Positions 47,020 to 58,183 of a DNA stretch of 64,000 nt are shown here, piece after piece (position 1 is the stretch's first letter; every line of letters starts with the position of its first letter). The notes under the pieces are model-generated. The model had not been told where the DNA came from, made no database searches, and saw only the letters and a program-made list of their open reading frames with translations. The position numbers and the translations under genes were made by a program. The DNA is taken from positions 20,547,687 to 20,611,686 of the forward strand of contig OX387184.1 in NCBI GenBank assembly GCA_947561395.2, given 5' to 3'. The stretch is from Buxus sempervirens (Eukaryota > Streptophyta > Magnoliopsida > Buxales > Buxaceae).

Positions 47020-48561
47020 GACCGATGCGGCTGAGGCCTCCTCATCTTCTACGAGGAGGACTAGAGGTCCCACGAGGTGTGTAGATGTACATCGTCTACC
47101 ACCTGGTCAGAAATTCCATGTTGAGGTTGATGATATGGGACAGCCGGTTGGAGAGCATGTCTCCAAATTATCGAATTATTTGGGGAAATTAGCCCGGGAT
47201 GGTTCGTTAATACCATTGATCCACAAGACATGGAGAGAGGTATCTGATGATGCCAAAATGAGCGCATGGCATCGTGTACAGGTAAAGCATTCACAACCTA
47301 TTGTAAATGTTTTGAATTTGTTCACTACTTGTTTCAACTGTTTGATGTTTGTTGTTTATAATCGTTGTTATGTCATGCATTTTTATGCAGAGTAAATTTG
47401 ACGTTGATGATAGCTTGAAGAACTTCGTTTTTCATTCTATAAATAAAAAATGGAAAGACTACAAATCAGAGTTGAAGCGGAAGTATTATGATCCGTATGC
47501 AACAAATGAGGAAAGATTTAGAAATAGTCCTCCATCGGTGGTTGAAGCACAATGGAGCGTACTTGTGTACCACTGGGGTGAACAAGAAGCTCAGGTAAAT
47601 ATTTTTCTTCTAAATGCTATTGTAGGTTTATACCCAAAAAAAAAAAATTTGCTATTGTTGGTTTTTAGCATATAGTAGATTTGTAAAGCCTTAATTAATT
47701 AATTTTTTTTATGTATCAGGCCTTGTCAGATCGAAATCGTAACAATCGTGCTCAGCAAACGCTAGCACATACAGCTGGCACTCGAAGTTTTGCTCGAGTT
47801 CGAAAGGAGAAGGTATACACACTTGTTAAGGACTTCAAGCTAACTACGGATGACTTATACCTTTGCATCATTTTCATGCAGGAATTGTCGGGGCGAGCAG
47901 AGACCTTCATCCATACGCATCTACGGAAGGACGGTTCCCCGGTTAGCGAGGATGCTGGAAATAAGATAGTAAGTTGAATTAAAATTATCAGTTAATTAGA
48001 TGCAATAATTTCATGAACAGCATATTTTTAAAGTTATTCACATATTTTTTGCAGGAGCAAATGAGAAATCTTATGGCTGCTGGCACACCAGATGGTACCT
48101 CTTGTGATGACATCTACACACAGGTCATGGGACCTGACGCCCATGGTCGGGTAAGATGTTGTGGGATGGGCGTTACTCCCACTAAAATGTGGGGCTCCTC
48201 CTCAAGCCGTCAAGGCGTTGATGCGCAAGAACTAAATAAACTGAAGGAACAATTGGAAGAGGAGAGGCGACTACGAGAGGAACAATTGGCAGAGGAGAGG
48301 CGACTACGAGCGGAACAAGCTGAGCGGTCTAACAGAGATATGGAGCGGGCTAATAGACAGATAGCAGAGCTTCAACGTTTATTTTATTCATTTGCGGGAC
48401 AGGTAGTATGCATACAATAATTAAAATAGTTTTCACTTTTTTACATTATCTTAATATGTACATTTAATGAAAAGTAATTACTTATATTATAGGCTGGACA
48501 ATCATCAGGTGGGGATGATACTCCACACCAAATGCCAGACAGCCCTCCTGATCATTGCTAG
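47009..48561 (+). CDS. TnpA-like protein (Transposase_24), six exons
   Basis: Predicted exons: 47009-47281, 47391-47594, 47720-47812, 47882-47968, 48055-48402 and 48493-48561, all GT-AG with phase-0 joins; 357 residues. The intron after 47812 is 69 bases and in frame, so it could be retained. The central part shows WREVSDDAK, KKWKDYKSELKRKYYDP, HTAGTRSFARVR and THLRKDGSPV, matching the plant Ptta/En-Spm Transposase_24 family. The C-terminus is a Glu/Arg-rich coiled coil (about 48220-48390) with an internal 33-bp tandem repeat. It lies about 0.9 kb after the transposase gene, same strand. TnpA-class proteins bind subterminal repeats and bring the ends together. Confidence 0.85.
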
Positions 48562-48659
48562 AACATTTCCTAGAACGTGAGTATTTTTTCAGTTTAGTTT
48601 ATTCAATATAGTTTTGTATGAGTGCTTATATCTACATTTATGTGTGTGAGTGCATCTGT

Positions 48660-49846
48660 GTATGATAAACTGTGTTTATTAGGTGATTATTTGTGATTGG
48701 GGGCTTAGCCCATTCTCGTATGTACAGGCGTTATATAGCCGTTTTTCTAAAAAATTTTAGGATATTATTTTTGTGTCTAGTTAGTTCTAAAGTTGGGATT
48801 TGAATAAATTTGGTATTTTAAAATTGTTCACAGGTGTGTTACTGCTCATCATCTGTTTCTTTATCTGGTTTTGCAGCATAGCAGATATTTATATTTTCAT
48901 TGGTTAACAATAGAACAAGAAAAAATATTAGTATCCAAACTTTTCTGTCTAACTCCATTTATGGGTTCCTAATGGTAGATCTGAGTTCTTATTGATTTCT
49001 TCACGTGTTAGAGTTATTTTTGTTTTCTTTGGCTGAATTTGGTACTCTTTTGTAGATTTATTGTTTAGGGAACTTATTGTATTATAGTCTTCGTTCTGTG
49101 CCCATTTAAATGCTTATTTAGGTTCCTAAACAATCCCTAAATTTTTAATAGCTCACTAATAGTGTCCATTATAGGGGCATTTTATATTATATTTTCATTT
49201 TGATTCTTAGATTCAGTGTTTATTATGTGAATTTTTAATAGACATTTGAAATCGCCTGTCGAGGTATGTGATCTCGTATGTATATATCCTCAAATTTAAT
49301 CTCATTTTTTCAGCTATTGGATGTATTTTAGTTATTTTACCTATTGGTTTTTTTTCCGTACTTTTCTAAATTTGATCTATTTTCAAGTTTTTTTCATATG
49401 ACATCTCCTGTGTGGGGATTTGATTATTTGAAGGCCATTTTTTTTTCATGTGACATCTTCTGTGTGGGGATTTGATTGTCAGATTAATTACAGTCCTTTC
49501 AATATTCTAGAACTGTCATTGGAATTTTGAAGTATATGCATGAGAAATTTATTAGAATACTCATATCTTATTATGTTCTGTATGATAAACTGTGTTTATT
49601 AGGTGATTATTTGTGATTGGGGGCTGAGCCCATTCTCGTATGTACAGGCGTTATATAGCCGTTTTTCTAAAAAATTTTAGGATATTATTTTTGTGTCTAG
49701 TTAGTTCTAAAGTTGGGATTTGAATAAATTTGGTATTTTAAAATTGTTCACAGGTGTGTTACTGCTCATCATCTGTTTCTTTATCTGGTTTTGCAGCATA
49801 GCAGATATTTATATTTTCATTGGTTAACAATATAACAAGAAAAAAT
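48660..49846. repeat. 267-bp direct duplication downstream of TnpA
   Basis: 48660-48926 and 49580-49846 (offset 920) differ at only about two positions. Each copy includes GGGCTTAGCCC or its variant, and TACAGGCGTTATATAGCC. High identity suggests a recent duplication. No coding content seen between or within them. Confidence 0.92.
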
Positions 49847-50354
49847 TGCCTTATTGCAACTAATTGTGTTAGCAATAAGAATCCTGTATTTTCATCACAA
49901 TTTGTTTGAAAACTTTATCTTCAGTCAAAATATTACTAAGTTTTTTCATTTGCAGACAATTTTCTAGTTAGCTTAAATGGGATTGCATGCCATTATTGAG
50001 CTTTCCTTGGCCTTCTTGTATTACTGATTTTTGTTTTATTTTTCAGGTTGAGCAGCTCCTCAAGGACCAAATCATTATGGATGCATATGATCTATTGGAG
50101 TATTTTTGTTTGAATTCATCATAATCAACCTTCTCTACATCCTTAGAAACAAGTATAACTCTTCTATATAATTCTTAAATGTTCTACTATAAATGAATAG
50201 TTAGTGGTGGAATGCTGTATATAGTTCGATTACTTTTCATTATTTGGTGGTATGCTGTATATAGTTTTTTTTTACTGCTAATAGGTTATATCAGGTGTAT
50301 TTAGAATGAATGGAATAGACTAACTAACCATTGTTTAGCAAGTACAGGTGTTAC

Positions 50355-50838
50355 TTTTAGCGGCGGTAATTATTACCGCCGCTAAAATATTTTAGCAGGC
50401 ATAGACTTTTACCGGCGATTAAATTTCGGACGCTAAAGTGTATATAGCGGCGGTAAATCTGCCGCCGGTATATGTTTGGAATATTTACCAGCGGTAATAT
50501 TAACCGCCGGTAAATCTTGGAGCAAAAGCGGCGGTGACAATTACCGCCGGAATATATGAGCATTAAGCGGCGGTAACATTTCCTGCTGTAAATGGGGAGC
50601 ATCAGCGGCGGTAGTATTACCGCCGGAAATTGTGGGGACGGTAAAGTATCGACATTTTGCGGCGGAAAGTTCGTCCGGTCGTGGATTTGTATTCATGACC
50701 GGCGGGTATATATTGCCGCCGCTATTTCAGCCGCTAATTCAATCACTGACGGCAGCGCCAGCGACGCTTTGTCTTCCGGCCGGTAATTGTTTTAGCGGCG
50801 GTAACCTTGTTATTAGCGGCGGTTCGTTACCACCGGTA
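50355..50838. repeat. CACTA 3' subterminal repeats
   Basis: Many copies of AGCGGCGGTAA and TTACCGCCG. The first unit is a nearly perfect palindrome: arm TTTTAGCGGCGGTAAT (50355-50370), one T, inverse arm 50372-50387. Counterparts of the repeats at 32512-32869. Confidence 0.92.
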
Positions 50839-51582
50839 AAAATTGGATTTTTTGTAGTGAGAAGAAGGAAAAGAAAAAGAGAAGAAAAAGGAGAAGAATA
50901 GAGGAAGAAGGGAAACTCTTAGCTTGGGTTCGCACATCTCCAAGTAGCACCCTTCGAACTATTTCTGCGAAGAAATTTCTGTTTTAAAAGGAAACCACGT
51001 TTCACCAGGGTTATGCGATGTTGAGGTTTTATTGTTTGAATTGCATAAAACTAGTTGGGAATATTTAGATGTTGTTTCTTGAGTGTTCCTTGAAGATTTT
51101 CGTGCCTTAAACTGCTGTGATTTGAACTCTAGACTAAAATTTCATATTTGGGCATTTTAGGGTTCAATTGAGGAACGCCAGAGATTTTGTCATCTTTTAT
51201 GAGTTAAATTGTTTTAGAATCGTGTAAAAAGTATACCCCCAATGATTTAGAAGTTGTTCCCAACGTTTTAGAACCATTAAACCAAGATTTGGTAGTGAAA
51301 TCTTAGAGAAAAACCCCAAAAATCACGTCTTTTGCATAACCTGTGAAAACCCTAATTTTGGCCTAGCGCCTAAAGTTGAGCTTGAGCCCCCAGCCAATTT
51401 TAACACCAAAAACCTAGCGCCTGAAGCACCGCTCAAATGACTGTTAAAGCGCCCAACCTACGTTTTATGAACCCGAGAGCTAAATTAGGCCGCCCGAGCG
51501 ACCCTTCGAGTGCCCAGCCCAGGAAAATGCCATTTTGACAGTTGTTCACCATTTTTCTTCCCAAAGCCTTCTGCATAGCACC

Positions 51583-51680
51583 CTTATTACATGAAAGATA
51601 TTCAAATAAATGTCCTGTGTATTTATTGGTCCATTTACTTAACTCTTTACATGTAAATAAGGTTTTACCCCCCCCCCCCC
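51583..51680. repeat. C tract plus palindrome in LTR L
   Basis: An inverted repeat between 51583 and 51661 (CTTATTACATG and CATGTAAATAAG ends) is followed by 13 C at 51668-51680. Related in reverse orientation to 7679-7783 in LTR D, with some shared flank. Confidence 0.7.
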
Positions 51681-52590
51681 TTTGGAACCAATAAAAATAC
51701 TCCCAAGGTCCAATTCCCAACCAATAAAAAGTCAACTTTTCAATTCATGCCTAAATTTCCAGTTTTCCCCATTTTTATCAAAAGCCACTTTTTGAGTTTG
51801 ATACCCAAATGAGTGATTCAAAAGCCCATAAATTTTCAAAAGACTTGTTCATCCTTCATGAGACTACAGCCATAATTTGAGCCCGAAACTCCTTGTAGGT
51901 TTGTCTAAAAAAATTATATACCCAAAAGTCAACGTTTTCACCAGACTTAGAATATTTTTGAGGTCCAAAACTCTTTGTCTCGGAATCTATTGATTTTTGG
52001 TATGGTGACCTTATTAAGGATCCTAAGACTATCCCATTCATCCAAAACGTGTTTTGAAGATTTTAGGACATTCATCTTGACTGATTTGGATTTGTGAAAA
52101 CGAGGATTGAGAACTCTTTTGTTATTTGAATGATGAAGCTGAGGCTTCTTGTGGACTTGCAAAAAGGGGCTGAGAGCCCATGGCAACCCATAAGGCAATG
52201 AAGCCTAGGGATTTAAAGGAAAGTGAACAAGAGTTTTACTCGAGATTGGTTTTTCATAAATTGTTTTACTGATTTAGCATTGGTTTGTTTTATTATTTGG
52301 TGTTTCTCGGTTTTGTAAAGAAATGATGTTTCTGAAAATAAACTTACTGAGTTGTAAACCATGCTAAGATTGTTGAACCGTGGTTTGGTGGGCTTGGTTG
52401 TAGAATGGATCCATGTCTAAGCCAGGTAGTGTGTTGGGATAACTTGTGTGAAAAGTTTTACTCTTGTCCAGCATGTGATACACAGTTTTGGGGGTTGTGT
52501 ACAGCCGTTCACCCTAGCTCGTGAGGGGCCCAGGTTGTGAACTTGCATCCACCTCAGAATGTGCCACAGCAACCCGTAAAGTCAACTCGA

Positions 52591-52638
52591 TGGTCTCATA
52601 GAGATGAGATCACTAACTTGATGGTCTATGAGAGATCA
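52591..52638 (+). repeat. Hairpin pair in LTR L
   Basis: TGGTCTCAT/ATGAGATCA at 52591-52612 (9 bp) and TGGTCT/AGATCA at 52622-52638 (6 bp). Each has one G-U pair on the sense strand. They belong to two tandem units with GATGGTCT and GATCACTAAC. Confidence 0.8.
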
Positions 52639-53215
52639 CTAACCCGCTAACTAGTTCGACTGGGTTGTACTTGCCAGCTCATGCATGTCTCATGCTTGAG
52701 TGATCCACTTGGGAAGAGCGATCCTGGCTAGATTTTTCCCTGTAAGTCGTGAGGGGGCGAATTGGACATGAGATTTTACTGAGATCGTGATTTGGATTAA
52801 TCTGGTTTTAAACTACTGAACGATTTAGCCATGTTTGACAAGAATGAGTTTAAATGGAATATTGTTTATATGAGCATGCTATATGATTATTTGAAAATTA
52901 CATAACATGTTCTTATCATGCATTGTGCTACTTACTGGGACATTAGTCTCACGCATGTTTTGTTTTTACCGGTTTTGTTTTCAGATCTTGGCAAGGACGA
53001 TACTGACGGGTAGATGCTTGGTTTATGTAAGTTGAGAATTGTGATACTGTATTTTTGTATTTAGTTTGGTAATGTAGTTGACTTTGGTTTAGTAGAATAT
53101 TGTTCATTTCATGTTCTCCTTCACTTTGGTATATCGATCTTTGATGAAAAAGATAACCCTTTGGAGATGAGTTACGGTTTCGCTACGTAACTCGGATCCA
53201 GGGCGTTACATGTCG

Positions 53216-54549
53216 AACACTTATTGAAAAACCAAGTTAACAAATCTATTTTTCTTACTTCTTAATCTGCCCTTTGCAAAATCGTTTCGCTACCTGGTAG
53301 TATTATTATTACTAGAAAAAGATAAGATAAGAACAAATTATCCTATTTCTTTTTTCTTTCAAGTTTCACTCTAAAGGATAAATTTTTTCATTAAAATAAT
53401 ATGAAACAAAAACGTTAGATATACTTCCATAATTGGTAAAGATTTTATTTTCTTTAAGATTTGCTTCTAAATTTTTTTTAAAAAATTTAGTAACACTTTA
53501 AAAAAGGATAAGTTATTATTATTGATATAAAATTTAGGATAAGAACTAAATAAAAATTATTCTCATGCAATACTAATTAATAATCTAAATAATCTCTTAC
53601 CAATAAGAAAAAAAAGATTTATTATTATTCTGGGGTTCTACTTTTCTAATTTTCTTTTTTCTTTCCTTTTTTTTTTGTTTGGGATTAGCTTATTTTGATT
53701 TTTATTAGATAAGGATTTTGAATATAATCATACGAATCATGAGATAATGTAGGACTCTGAAGGACAAATATTTTACATTTAATAAATAAAATATCTTTTT
53801 CATTTCATGCTATTCTTACAGAGATTTTAACTAAAAAAAATAAAGAGGATTCATTCCTTGAAGTTGCGAATCTAACATAAAAAAAATATTTTCCCTTTTT
53901 TTAAAATTTTTTTAAGATTGAGGATTTTGTAATCTAAATGGGGAAGAGGATTTGTACTTGTTTTTAAATATTACTATTACATATATTGATCTACTTAAAA
54001 TAATTTTTATAAATTAGTAAATTTTAAAAAGTAAATTATAGTAAATATAAAAGCAAATTACTAACTAATATAGGATTAATATATATGGCCTTATACTAAA
54101 AGTAAATAATTTTATAATAAAAATATAAAGGTAAATATAGTAAATTAATAAAAATTATCCCTATGCAATATTAATTAATAATCTAAATAATCTATTAGTA
54201 GTTAATTAGAAAAAGATTTAGGATTTCTACTCTTTTTTAAAAACTAGTAATATAGATATAGATGTACTTAAAATAATTTTAATAAATTAATTAAAAAAAA
54301 AAGTAAATTACATTAGTAATATAATATAACAAACTTCTATAAGATATATTATGGGAGAGTTTGATTATCTTTGGCTAATCTAAGGATGAATTTTTTTGGC
54401 ATACTTTGCTTTGCTTTAAGAAAAAAAACATAATTACATGTATTATATTAGTGAATACTTAAAAAATGAACATGTTAGATTATTTAGCGTTAATCTTTCA
54501 TTTTTTAACTTTACTAATTTGAATGAGTTTGATTATCTATCTAAATACC
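53216..54549. other. AT-rich segment between LTRs L and G
   Basis: No recognised gene. A phrase with AATTAATAATCTAAATAAT occurs at about 53572 and 54174, suggesting a diverged duplication. Confidence 0.6.
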
Positions 54550-54651
54550 TGTAGACACCCCAAATTGCACTACAAAAGGAGAAAATAATGAAAACATTAA
54601 TTGAAATTTAAAACAGGCCAAAAATGCATGAAAATCAATAACTTGAGCCTT

Positions 54652-54765
54652 GCCCGTATTATATCTACGGGCTAAGCGCGCCCGGATTTTGTATACGGGC
54701 ACGCAGCGCCCGTAATATATATACGGACACCATTGGACCGTAAATCATTTACGGGCGCATCAGAC
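54652..54765. repeat. Hairpin array of LTR G1 (GCCCGTA/TACGGGC)
   Basis: Four inverted repeats. The first has perfect 7-bp arms at 54652-54658 and 54666-54672; the others are imperfect. Same word as LTR J and the element G leader (59418). Confidence 0.85.
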
Positions 54766-54956
54766 TCGTGCGAGTTTTATTCTTCTCTCGATTTCTGAGC
54801 CTTATCTTTAGTCCAATATCCCTTTAAATGAGCGAATTATATCTTTTATTCGTTCCAAATATCTTTGTGGATAAAGGATGGGCATGATCTTGTGTTTAAC
54901 TCAAACTGAAACTCTATCTTGCCAAACCTTGGACCAACCATACCCCTGTGTTTGCC

Positions 54957-54965
54957 TATAAATAG
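54957..54965 (+). promoter_or_regulatory. TATA box of LTR G1
   Basis: TATAAATAG in GCCTATAAATAGAGG, about 190 bases after the hairpin array. Confidence 0.75.
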
Positions 54966-55506
54966 AGGGCCTTTCCTCAAGCAAAAGGCCACGAAAATTT
55001 GAAGTCTAAGAAGCTCCAAGAGAAGAGAGGAATCCCTGCTGCCCTGCTTGCTTAATCCAGGTAAGTCCCTTTTCCCTTTTATTTTCTGTCTTCAATTCTA
55101 GATGTAATAGGATTTTCTCCTTTTTTATAGAATAAGGCCATCTTTTGTATTTGTATTCCAAAACTTGTCTCTAAGTACCTCAAGAGTCTCTCTAGCCGTA
55201 AAACGTGAAAAGAGAGCTAGGGGAAAAGAGAACAGGTGGATCCCTAGAATAGAACCCCATATCTGTTTTTCTCCTTTTTTTAGAATAAGGCCTCTGATTG
55301 TGTTTGTATACCCAAACCTATCTACAAGTATCTCAAGAATCCTCTCTAGCCGTAAAACATGAAGAGAGAGCTAGGGGAAAAGAGAACAGGTGGATCCGTA
55401 GGGTGTAGACACCCCAAATTGCACTACAGAATGAGAAAATAGTAAAAACATGTAATTAGAGCTTAAAACAAGTCAAAAATGCATAAAAATTGACTAAGCA
55501 GGCTTT

Positions 55507-55583
55507 GCCCGTATTGCACTCACGGGCCGGTCGCGCCCGAGCTCTCTCTACGGTCAGGCGCGCCCGTATTGAAAATACGGTCA
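55507..55583. repeat. Hairpin array of LTR G2
   Basis: GCCCGT/ACGGGC pairs at 55507-55527 and 55561-55580, with degenerate copies after. Diverged from the G1 array but at the same place relative to the TATA box. Confidence 0.8.
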
Positions 55584-55811
55584 CTGTTGGTCCGTAATTC
55601 ATTTATGGTCACTAAAGACTCGTGCGAGTTTTATTCTTCTCTCGATTTCCGAGCTTTATCTTTAGTCCAATATATCTTTAAATGAGCGAATTACGTCTTT
55701 TATTCGCTGAAGCCACCTTGGTTGGCTATGGATAGGCATTATCTCTGTATTTCACTCTATCTTAAGGATCAGGATATATCCTTCTGGACCAGCCTTACCC
55801 CTGTGCTTGCC

Positions 55812-55820
55812 TATAAATAG
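55812..55820 (+). promoter_or_regulatory. TATA box of LTR G2
   Basis: TATAAATAG in GCCTATAAATAGAGG. Confidence 0.75.
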
Positions 55821-58165
55821 AGGTGAGATTCTCAAGCAAAAGGCCACGAAATTTTGAAGAATCAAGAGCTCCAAGAGAAGAAGAGGAACCCCTGCTGCTT
55901 TGCTTGTTCAATCCAGATAAGTCCCTTTTCCCTTTTATTTCATATTTCAATTCTAAATGTAATAGGATCATCTCTATTGCTGTAGAATAAGGCCATCTTT
56001 TGTATTTGTATTCCAAAACTTGTCTCTAAGTACCTCAAGAGTCTCTCTAGCCGTAAAACGTGAAGAGAGAGCTAGGGGAAAAGAGAACAGGTGGATCCCT
56101 AGAATAGAACCCCATATCTGTTTTTCTCTTTTTTTATAGAATAAAGCCTTTGATTGTGTTTGTATACCCAAACCTATCTCCAAGTACCTCAAGAATCCTC
56201 TCTAGCCGTAAAACGTGAAGAGAGAGCTAGGGAAAAGAGAACAGGTGGATCCGTAGGGTAGACCCCCATGTGCTCAAATCTGTGAGATGTGGTTGTTTTA
56301 AATATCTTGATCATGTTTTAATGCTTTTTATGATGAATCTGAATGAATAACATGAATCCATGATGTTTATAGCATGAGATCCCTACTTTTTTTATAAAAT
56401 TTGGATTTTCCACATATTTGCACCTACAGCACTATTTTCGTGATTTTTGTGATATTAGGCTAGGATCCTGGATTTATCATGATCAATATGGTAGATCTAG
56501 ATCCAGAAGCCTGAAAATAAATTCTATGGTTTCATGAAGTTGTTTTTGAATCCTTTTTCATTATTGAGAGAAGACCCTACGGTCTAAATTCTCCCCTTTT
56601 GATGTTCTTCATCAACGTGGGTATTTTTGGTTTTGATTTTCAGATTTAATGTGAAATTTGGGCTTTACATATGTCCTGGACTATTCAAGTTCAATTTTGA
56701 AATATTTTATAAAAATCATATTTTTCTAGATTTCTAGAATTTAACTTGAAGCCAGATTTTTGGATTTTTCACTTTAAATTGATTTTATTCGATTTTATCT
56801 TAATTTTATTTTGATCATGAAACCCTAGGAATGGTATGATCATATTTGAAAGTTCTGGATCAATCAGGCTATTCATATGAAAAAACCATACAATTTTTGT
56901 CTTTTTTGTGATTTTTCCTGATTTTATAGCAAGCTTTTTCCTTTATTTTAACATGAACAATACCTGGCAACCACCTTGTGTGGATGAATAGGGGTGCCTA
57001 ACACCTTCCCCTGTTCATAACCTAATCCCCTTACCCATCTCTGGTTGTTTTTTTAGGAGGGTTATTTTTACCCTAAAATTGCCTTTTGTGCTTATTTAAT
57101 ATTTTGGTGTCCATTCACACCTAAATTGAATGGTGGTGACTCTGTGTTTTATTTAAATCCCATGTGATGATTGAGGAAGACAAGGATTTTTGATTTTTTC
57201 CCATGTCTCACATAGGGTAGACCCCCATGTGCTCTAATCTGTGAGATATAGTTGATTTGAATATCCTGATCATGTTTTAATGGTTTTTATGATGAATCTG
57301 AATGAATAACATGAATCCATGATGTTTATAGCATAAGATCCCCACTTTTTTATAAAATTTGGATTTTTCACATATTTGCACCTACAGCACTGTTTTCGTG
57401 ATTTTTGTGATTTTAGGCTAAGATCCTTGATCTATCATGATCAATATGGTAGATCTGGATTCAGAAGCCTGAAAATAAATTCTAGGGTTTCATGATATGG
57501 TTTTTGAATCCTTTTTCATTATTGAGAGAAGACCCTACGGTCTAAGTTCTCCCCTTTTGATGTTCTTCATCAACGTGGGTATTTTTGGATTTGATTTCTT
57601 GATTTAATGTGAAATTTGGGCTATACCTATATCCTGGACTATTCAAGTTCAATTTTGAAATATTTTATAAAAATCATATTTTTCTAGATTTCTAGAATTT
57701 AACTTGAAGCCAAATTTTTGGATTTTTCACTTTAAATTGATTTTATTTGATTTTATCTCAATTTTATCATGAAACCCTAAGAATGGTATGATCATATTTG
57801 AAAGTTCTGGATCAATCAGGCTATTCGTATGAAAAAACCATACAATTTTGTCTTTTTATGATTTTTCATGATTTTTATGGCAAGCCTTTTTTCCTTTTAA
57901 CATGAACAATACCTGGCAACCACCTTGTGTGGATGAATAGGGGTGCCTAACACCTTCCCCTGTTCATAACCTAATCCCCTTACCCATCTCTGGTTTTTTT
58001 TAAAGAGGGTTATTTTTACCCTAAAATTGCCTTTTGTGCTTATTTAATATTTTGGTGTCCATTCACACCTAAATTGAATGGTGGCGGCTCTTTATTTTAT
58101 TCAATCCCATGTGATGATAGAAGAAGTCATTTATAGATAATTTAATTTTTTCCGTGTCTCACAAC

Positions 58166-58183
58166 TGGCGACTCTGCTGGGGA
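58166..58183 (+). other. Primer binding site of element G
   Basis: TGGCGACTCTGCTGGGGA starts two bases after the LTR end. Its complement ends CCA as a tRNA 3' end would; Tat/Ogre elements are reported to use tRNA-Arg (from memory). Confidence 0.8.

Larger units (their letters stand above)
32478..50859 (+). mobile_element. CACTA (En/Spm) DNA transposon
   Basis: Perfect 12-bp terminal inverted repeats CACTACAAAAAA (32478-32489 and inverse 50848-50859), flanked by 3-bp duplications AGA at 32475-32477 and 50860-50862. It spans 18,382 bp, about 12.1 kb once solo LTRs J and K are removed. It carries subterminal palindromic repeats at both ends, a TNP2-type transposase (42377-46122) and a TnpA-like gene (47009-48561), both on plus. 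Reading frames and splice sites appear intact, so autonomy is possible. J and K sit between the 5' end and the transposase gene. Confidence 0.96.
32176..53210 (+). mobile_element. Solo LTR L (Ty3/gypsy), split by the CACTA element
   Basis: Starts TGTAAGACCCGGG and ends GGGCGTTACA, with duplications TGTCG at 32171-32175 and 53211-53215. Own sequence is 32176-32477 plus 50863-53210, about 2.65 kb. It is related to LTRs A, B, C and E by its 3' end and by a block resembling TCAGATCTTGGCAAGGACGA. It contains a palindrome module (51583-51680) and two wobble-bearing hairpins (52591-52638). Confidence 0.93.
55404..57212 (+). mobile_element. Solo LTR G2, inserted in LTR G1 of the same family
   Basis: Starts TGTAGACACCCC and ends TCTCACA, with duplications TAGGG at 55399-55403 and 57213-57217. 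It is 1809 bp with the full set of G-family features: hairpins (55507-55583), TATA (55812), two CCGTAAAACGTGAAG copies (near 56050 and 56205) and the 3' block (56955-57130). G1 continues directly at TAGACCCCC after the second duplication. Confidence 0.93.
54550..58163 (+). repeat. 5' LTR of element G (G1), interrupted by G2
   Basis: Own sequence is 54550-55403 and 57218-58163, 1800 bp, matching the 1809 bp of G2. Contents: hairpin array (54652-54765), TATA box (54957), donor-like CCAGGTAAGT (near 55056), two copies of the CCGTAAAACGTGAAG module, and the conserved 3' block (57905-58090). Confidence 0.92.

Noticed and set aside
55404-57212. Tandem LTRs from unequal crossing over
   Set aside because: A perfect TAGGG duplication and exact continuation of G1 after it show an insertion.
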